DNA of 9,294 nucleotides from Caulobacterales bacterium RIFOXYB1_FULL_67_16 (lineage in GTDB: Bacteria > Pseudomonadota > Alphaproteobacteria > Caulobacterales > Caulobacteraceae): positions 1 to 9,294 of the forward strand of contig MGLN01000074.1 of assembly GCA_001796045.1 (NCBI GenBank). The letters are read 5' to 3'. Positions within the stretch are counted from its first letter, which is position 1, and each line of letters opens with the position of its first letter. Positions 5,815-9,294 of this stretch are shown here, in pieces. The notes beneath the pieces are model-generated. The model was given only the letters and a program-made list of their open reading frames with translations. It was not told where the DNA came from and did not search any database. Both the position numbers and the translations under genes were made by a program.

Positions 5815-8331
5815 ATGCGATTGAAAACAGTCTTCACGGCGATCACGCCCGTGCTTGCTGTCTCGGCTTTCACTTCGGCTCAGGCCGCTGAGCCGGTCCA
5901 CGGCGCCGACGACGTCGTCGTCACCCATTCCCGGGGTTCGGCCGAGCCTGCGCTCCCCGCTTCGCCCGCCCAGGAAGTCTTTTCCACCGGCGTGGCCCGG
6001 GGCCGCGATCCGCTGGACAGCGCCACCTCGACCAGCGCCCTGAGGCAGGACCGAATCCAGGTCCTCGGCGCCCGCTCGCTGGGCGACATCCTGCGCAATA
6101 TTCCGGGGATCCGGACCGAGGCTTCGACCGGGGACGGCAGCTCCGCCTACACGATCCGGGGCCTTCCCCTGGCCTCGGGCGGGTCCAAATATATGCAGAT
6201 TCAGGAGGACGGTCTGCCTGTCCTCGAATTCGGCGACTTCTTCAATGGGGCCACCGACATCTTCATCCGCGCGGACTTCAATCTCGCGGCGATCGAGGCG
6301 ATCCGGGGTGGTTCGGCCTCGACCTTCGCCTCCAATTCTCCCGGCGGGGTGATCAACCTGATCTCCAACACCGGCGAGGTGAAAGGCGGCGCGCTTCAGG
6401 TCACGACGGGGCTGGACTACGACAGCAACCGCGTGGACTTCCACTACGGCGGGCCCATCACCGACACCCTGCGGTTCCACATGGGCGGCTTCTACCGTTC
6501 GGGCGAGGGCCAGCGCGAGGCCGGCTTCCGGGCCTATGAAGGCGGTCAGTTCAAGTTCAACCTCACCAAGACCTTCTCCAACGGGTATGTCCGGCTGTCT
6601 GGCAAGTATCTGGACGACCGCTCGCCCCACTATCTGCCGGGCCCGGTGCGGATCACCGGCACGAACGACGATCCCCATTTCGGCAGTTTCGAAGGTTACG
6701 ACGTCCGGCGCGACACCATGCTGGCGGGCTATCTTGGCGACGTCGTCACTCTCGACGCCGATAACCGTCCAGCCGTGCTGCCGCTCGACCAGGGGCAGGA
6801 CGCCCATGTGAGATCGATCGGGATCGAGTCCCAGTTCGAGGTCCGCGACTGGACCATCACCCATCGCGCCCGGTACTCGGAAATCTCGGGCGGCACGACC
6901 CGAAATCTGGTCTCGGCCATCTATTCCGGAAACGCCCTGCCAGCCTCGCTGGGCGCGGGTCTGGGGACCTTCACCTATGCGACGGGCCCCAATCGGGGTC
7001 AGGCGATCACCAATATCGGCTCCATCAACGGCAATGGTCTGGTGGTGGCTTCTGCCCTGAACCGGATCGACTCCAGCGATCTGGGCAATTTCATCAGCGA
7101 TCTGCGCGCCACCCGCGTCTTCGCGGTCCACGGCGGGGAGCTGACCTTGACCGGAGGTCTGTACAACTCGACCCAGAGCTATCGCAGCGACTGGCTCTAT
7201 TCCAACCATCTTCAGGACGTCGCCGCAGGCGGCCAGTCGGCCCTGATCAACTACACCAACCGGACCGGCGTGCTGCAGTCCCAGGACGGCTATCTGGGCT
7301 ACAACCGCTCGGGCTCGACCGCCTTTTTCCGGCGGCGATACGACGTCGATTACGACATCACCGCCCCCTATGGCTCCATCAACTATCGCCTGGGACGGAT
7401 CGCAGTCGGGGCCAGCGTCCGGTACGACACAGGCGATGTGAGCGGCCAGCTTTACGGGGCCGATCTGGGCGGCGGCCGGGTCGGGATGCGGGCGTTCGAT
7501 TTCAACGGCGACGGGATCATCTCGGTCGCGGAATCCCGCACCGCCTTCACCCCGCTCGATCGCCCGGCGCCGGTCGACTACAGCTATGACTATGTCAGCT
7601 ATTCCAGCGGCGTGAATTTCCGGGTGTCCGAGCCCTTCGCCCTGTTCGCCCGCTACAGCCGGGGGGCGCGCGCCGGCGCCGACAAGGTGCTGTTCTCCAG
7701 CAAGGTCAGCACCATCGACGGCAGCATGCCCGATCCGGAAGACGGCTATGACATTGTCGAACAGCTGGAAGGCGGCTTCAAATACCGCACGCCCCAGCTG
7801 ACGGTGAACGTCACCGGCTTCAAGGCCGATACGGAGGACACCAATGTTCAGGCCGGCGCGATCACGACCGACCGGGAGTACACGGCCCACGGCGTAGAGG
7901 CCGAAGCCGCCTATCGTCGCGGCGGCTTCAGCCTGACCGGCGGGGTCACCTGGACCCAGGCCGAGATCGTCAACGACAAGTTCAACGCCGCCGTCGCGGG
8001 CATGGTCCCCCGCCGTCAGCCCGACTACATCTTCCAGGTCAGCCCTCAGTATGAAACCCGCCGGTTCACGGTCGGCGCCAATGTGTTCGGCGCCACCAGC
8101 AGCTGGGTGCAGGACGTCAACCAGATGAAGATGCCCGGCTATGTCCTGGTCAACGCCTTCGTCCAGTACCGCCCCAGAGAGCGAGTCCGGATCATGCTGG
8201 ACGCCAACAACCTGTTCGACGAGGTGGCCTTCATCGAAATCACCACCCCGTCCGTGCCGGCCAACGGCGTGGGGCTGGGCCGCGCCGCCAACGGTCGGAC
8301 TGTCAACCTATCGCTGCGGTACGATTTCTGA
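5815..8331 (+). CDS. TonB-dependent outer-membrane receptor with EF-hand-like loop
   Basis: An 838-residue outer-membrane transporter that would take up a scarce ligand using energy passed from TonB-ExbBD. A Sec signal peptide ends near AQA (residue 24). A likely TonB box, DDVVVT (32-37), follows. The plug domain spans about 65-185: LGARSLGDILRNIPGIRTEAS, YTIRGLPLASGG, then SPGGVINLISNTGE starting at about 175. The rest is a beta-barrel with alternating strands and aromatic girdles, e.g. NNLFDEVAF near the end, and a final strand NLSLRYDF ending in Phe, the usual signal for BAM-mediated assembly. Residues 562-573 (DFNGDGIISVAE) form an exact EF-hand calcium loop, followed by a Tyr-rich strand YSYDYVSYSSG. 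The ligand is not evident: no known siderophore, vitamin B12 or sugar gene is adjacent. It follows a 215-base regulatory-looking gap and ends opposite ychF. Length is normal for the family. Confidence 0.93.
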   Translation: MRLKTVFTAITPVLAVSAFTSAQAAEPVHGADDVVVTHSRGSAEPALPASPAQEVFSTGVARGRDPLDSATSTSALRQDRIQVLGARSLGDILRNIPGIRTEASTGDGSSAYTIRGLPLASGGSKYMQIQEDGLPVLEFGDFFNGATDIFIRADFNLAAIEAIRGGSASTFASNSPGGVINLISNTGEVKGGALQVTTGLDYDSNRVDFHYGGPITDTLRFHMGGFYRSGEGQREAGFRAYEGGQFKFNLTKTFSNGYVRLSGKYLDDRSPHYLPGPVRITGTNDDPHFGSFEGYDVRRDTMLAGYLGDVVTLDADNRPAVLPLDQGQDAHVRSIGIESQFEVRDWTITHRARYSEISGGTTRNLVSAIYSGNALPASLGAGLGTFTYATGPNRGQAITNIGSINGNGLVVASALNRIDSSDLGNFISDLRATRVFAVHGGELTLTGGLYNSTQSYRSDWLYSNHLQDVAAGGQSALINYTNRTGVLQSQDGYLGYNRSGSTAFFRRRYDVDYDITAPYGSINYRLGRIAVGASVRYDTGDVSGQLYGADLGGGRVGMRAFDFNGDGIISVAESRTAFTPLDRPAPVDYSYDYVSYSSGVNFRVSEPFALFARYSRGARAGADKVLFSSKVSTIDGSMPDPEDGYDIVEQLEGGFKYRTPQLTVNVTGFKADTEDTNVQAGAITTDREYTAHGVEAEAAYRRGGFSLTGGVTWTQAEIVNDKFNAAVAGMVPRRQPDYIFQVSPQYETRRFTVGANVFGATSSWVQDVNQMKMPGYVLVNAFVQYRPRERVRIMLDANNLFDEVAFIEITTPSVPANGVGLGRAANGRTVNLSLRYDF
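7498..7533 (+). other. EF-hand-type calcium-binding loop in the receptor barrel
   Basis: Receptor residues 562-573 read D-F-N-G-D-G-I-I-S-V-A-E. The ligand positions 1, 3, 5, 9 and 12 are D, N, D, S and E, with the invariant Gly at 6 and a hydrophobic residue at 8, matching the canonical 12-residue loop at every key position. It falls in the barrel region, probably in an extracellular loop, and there is no second EF-hand nearby. A structural calcium site or a role in gating or ligand binding are both possible. Confidence 0.7.
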
Positions 8332-8349
8332 CGGGACAGAGGTCCACTG

Positions 8350-8377
8350 CGCCCCTTCCGTTCTGGCGGAAGGGGCG
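8350..8377. terminator. hairpin between convergent receptor and ychF genes, possible bidirectional terminator
   Basis: Perfect 11-bp arms CGCCCCTTCCG (8350-8360) and CGGAAGGGGCG (8367-8377) close a 6-base loop. It begins 18 bases after the receptor stop and ends 8 bases before the ychF stop on the other strand, so it would serve both genes. Neither side has a T-run, so it may not stop transcription alone; Rho-dependent ending or protection of 3' ends is possible. Confidence 0.6.
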
Positions 8378-8385
8378 AGCGGCCG

Positions 8386-9294
8386 TCAGTTGAACAGGAA
8401 GTTCATCACGTCGCCGTCCTTGACGACGTAGGACTTGCCTTCCGCGCGCAGTTTGCCCGCCTCGCGCGCCTTGGCCTCGCCGCGCAGGGCGACGAAGTCT
8501 TCGAAGGCGATGGTTTCGGCGCGGATGAAGCCCTTTTCGAAGTCGGTGTGGATGACGCCCGCCGCCTGGGGCGCGGTGTCGCCGACATTGATGGTCCAGG
8601 CGCGGGCCTCCTTGGGGCCGACCGTGAAATAGGTCTGCAGGCCCAGCAGCTTGTAGGCCTCGCGGATTAGCCGGTTCAGGCCGGGCTCTTCCAGACCCAG
8701 CGTCTCCAGGAACTCTTTCTGCTCTTCGTCGTCCAGCACGGCGATCTCGGACTCGATCTGGGCCGAGATGACGACCGAATTGGCGTTGTCCTGGGCGGCG
8801 CGGGCGGCGACCTTGGCCGACAGCTCATTGCCCTTGTCGGCCGAGCCTTCTTCCACATTGGCGACATAGAGGGCGGGCAGGGCGGTCAGCAGCTGCAGCA
8901 TGTGCCAGGCCTTCATGTCCTCCTTGGACACTTCGGCTGTGCGGGCGGGCTTGCCGGCGTTCAGCTGGGCCAGGGCCAGGTCGACCAGTTTCAGCGTCAG
9001 GGCCGAATCCTTGTCTCCAGTCTTCGCGCGCTTCTCCAGCTGGGGCCGGCGGCGCTCCAGGCTTTCCATATCGGCCAGCATCAGCTCGGTCTCGATGATG
9101 TCCAGATCGGCGATCGGATCGATGCGGTTTTCGACGTGGGTAATGTCGTCGTCGACGAAGCAACGGGCGACGAAGGCCACGGCGTCGCAGTCGCGGATAT
9201 TGGCCAGGAACTGGTTGCCCAGGCCTTCGCCCTTGGACGCGCCGCGAACCAGGCCTGCAACGTCCACGAAGGTGATGCGGGCGGGAATGATCTC
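8386..9294 (-). CDS. ychF: redox-regulated ATPase YchF (Obg/OLA1 family), N-terminus outside window
   Basis: 302 residues are visible, the frame running off the right edge; family members are about 363 residues, so roughly the first 60, including the P-loop, are missing. YchF is a ribosome-associated P-loop NTPase that prefers ATP and is linked to stress and oxidative responses. Visible marks are the G3 motif DVAGLVRGASKGEGLGNQFL at residues 11-30 of the visible part, the helical coiled-coil insertion (ETELMLADMESLERRRPQLEK), NVEE (visible residues 146-149) in place of the NKxD of GTPases, as is typical of YchF, and the C-terminal TGS domain from about 215 (LQTYFTVGPKEARAWTI through HTDFEKGFIRAE to GDVMNFLFN). 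The stop is at 8386-8388. Nothing in the visible part is abnormal. It is a housekeeping gene and supports a chromosomal setting for the right-hand part. Confidence 0.96.
   Translation of the reverse strand, partial: EIIPARITFVDVAGLVRGASKGEGLGNQFLANIRDCDAVAFVARCFVDDDITHVENRIDPIADLDIIETELMLADMESLERRRPQLEKRAKTGDKDSALTLKLVDLALAQLNAGKPARTAEVSKEDMKAWHMLQLLTALPALYVANVEEGSADKGNELSAKVAARAAQDNANSVVISAQIESEIAVLDDEEQKEFLETLGLEEPGLNRLIREAYKLLGLQTYFTVGPKEARAWTINVGDTAPQAAGVIHTDFEKGFIRAETIAFEDFVALRGEAKAREAGKLRAEGKSYVVKDGDVMNFLFN

Noticed and set aside
5761..7890. A 709-codon open frame on the - strand opposite the TonB-dependent receptor
   Set aside because: It is a codon-bias shadow of the receptor, with no motif, start signal or ribosome site.

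Overview
The window appears to join DNA from two different bacteria. Bases 1 to about 990 carry the 3' part of an RlmI-type 23S rRNA methyltransferase gene and the first ~115 codons of dksA, both with a beta/gammaproteobacterial look (closest to Rhodocyclales/Burkholderiales from memory of the families). From about 1000 to the end the genes look like a Caulobacterales alphaproteobacterium, probably Brevundimonas or a relative: the C-terminal part of cytochrome c1, two M28 metallopeptidases, a small lipoprotein, a TonB-dependent receptor and the ATPase YchF. The taxonomic assignments come from recognising protein families, not from a search.

The join lies inside one open reading frame (652..1500). 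It begins as DksA, breaks off in the middle of the DksA zinc-finger region (C108-D-E-T-G-E-P-I115), and continues in frame as cytochrome c1 from just after where its haem-binding N-terminal half should be. Both halves are incomplete, and the product would have no signal peptide and no CXXCH. The simplest reading is a contig chimera made at a short stretch shared by the two genes, so the left ~1 kb should not be used as genomic context for the rest.

Layout of the right part, all on the + strand unless noted: cytochrome c1 3' end with a strong intrinsic terminator (1527..1557); M28 peptidase 1, a predicted lipoprotein (1652..3310); M28 peptidase 2, a predicted periplasmic or secreted paralogue (3375..5021); a 170-residue cysteine-containing lipoprotein of unknown function (5087..5599); an AT-rich 215-base intergenic region with palindromes and a candidate promoter; a TonB-dependent receptor (5815..8331) with an exact EF-hand-type loop in its barrel domain; a perfect 11-bp hairpin at the convergent gene end; and ychF on the - strand (8386..9294), which runs off the right edge without its N-terminal P-loop.

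The two peptidases look like an old tandem duplication whose copies now have different cell-envelope anchoring. With the lipoprotein and the TonB-dependent receptor next to them they form an envelope-facing group that could take part in peptide breakdown and uptake, but nothing in the sequence proves a shared pathway. I found no CRISPR array, insertion sequence, tRNA, rRNA or clear novel defence system. The most notable items are the chimeric ORF, the EF-hand loop in the receptor, and the palindrome-rich receptor leader.
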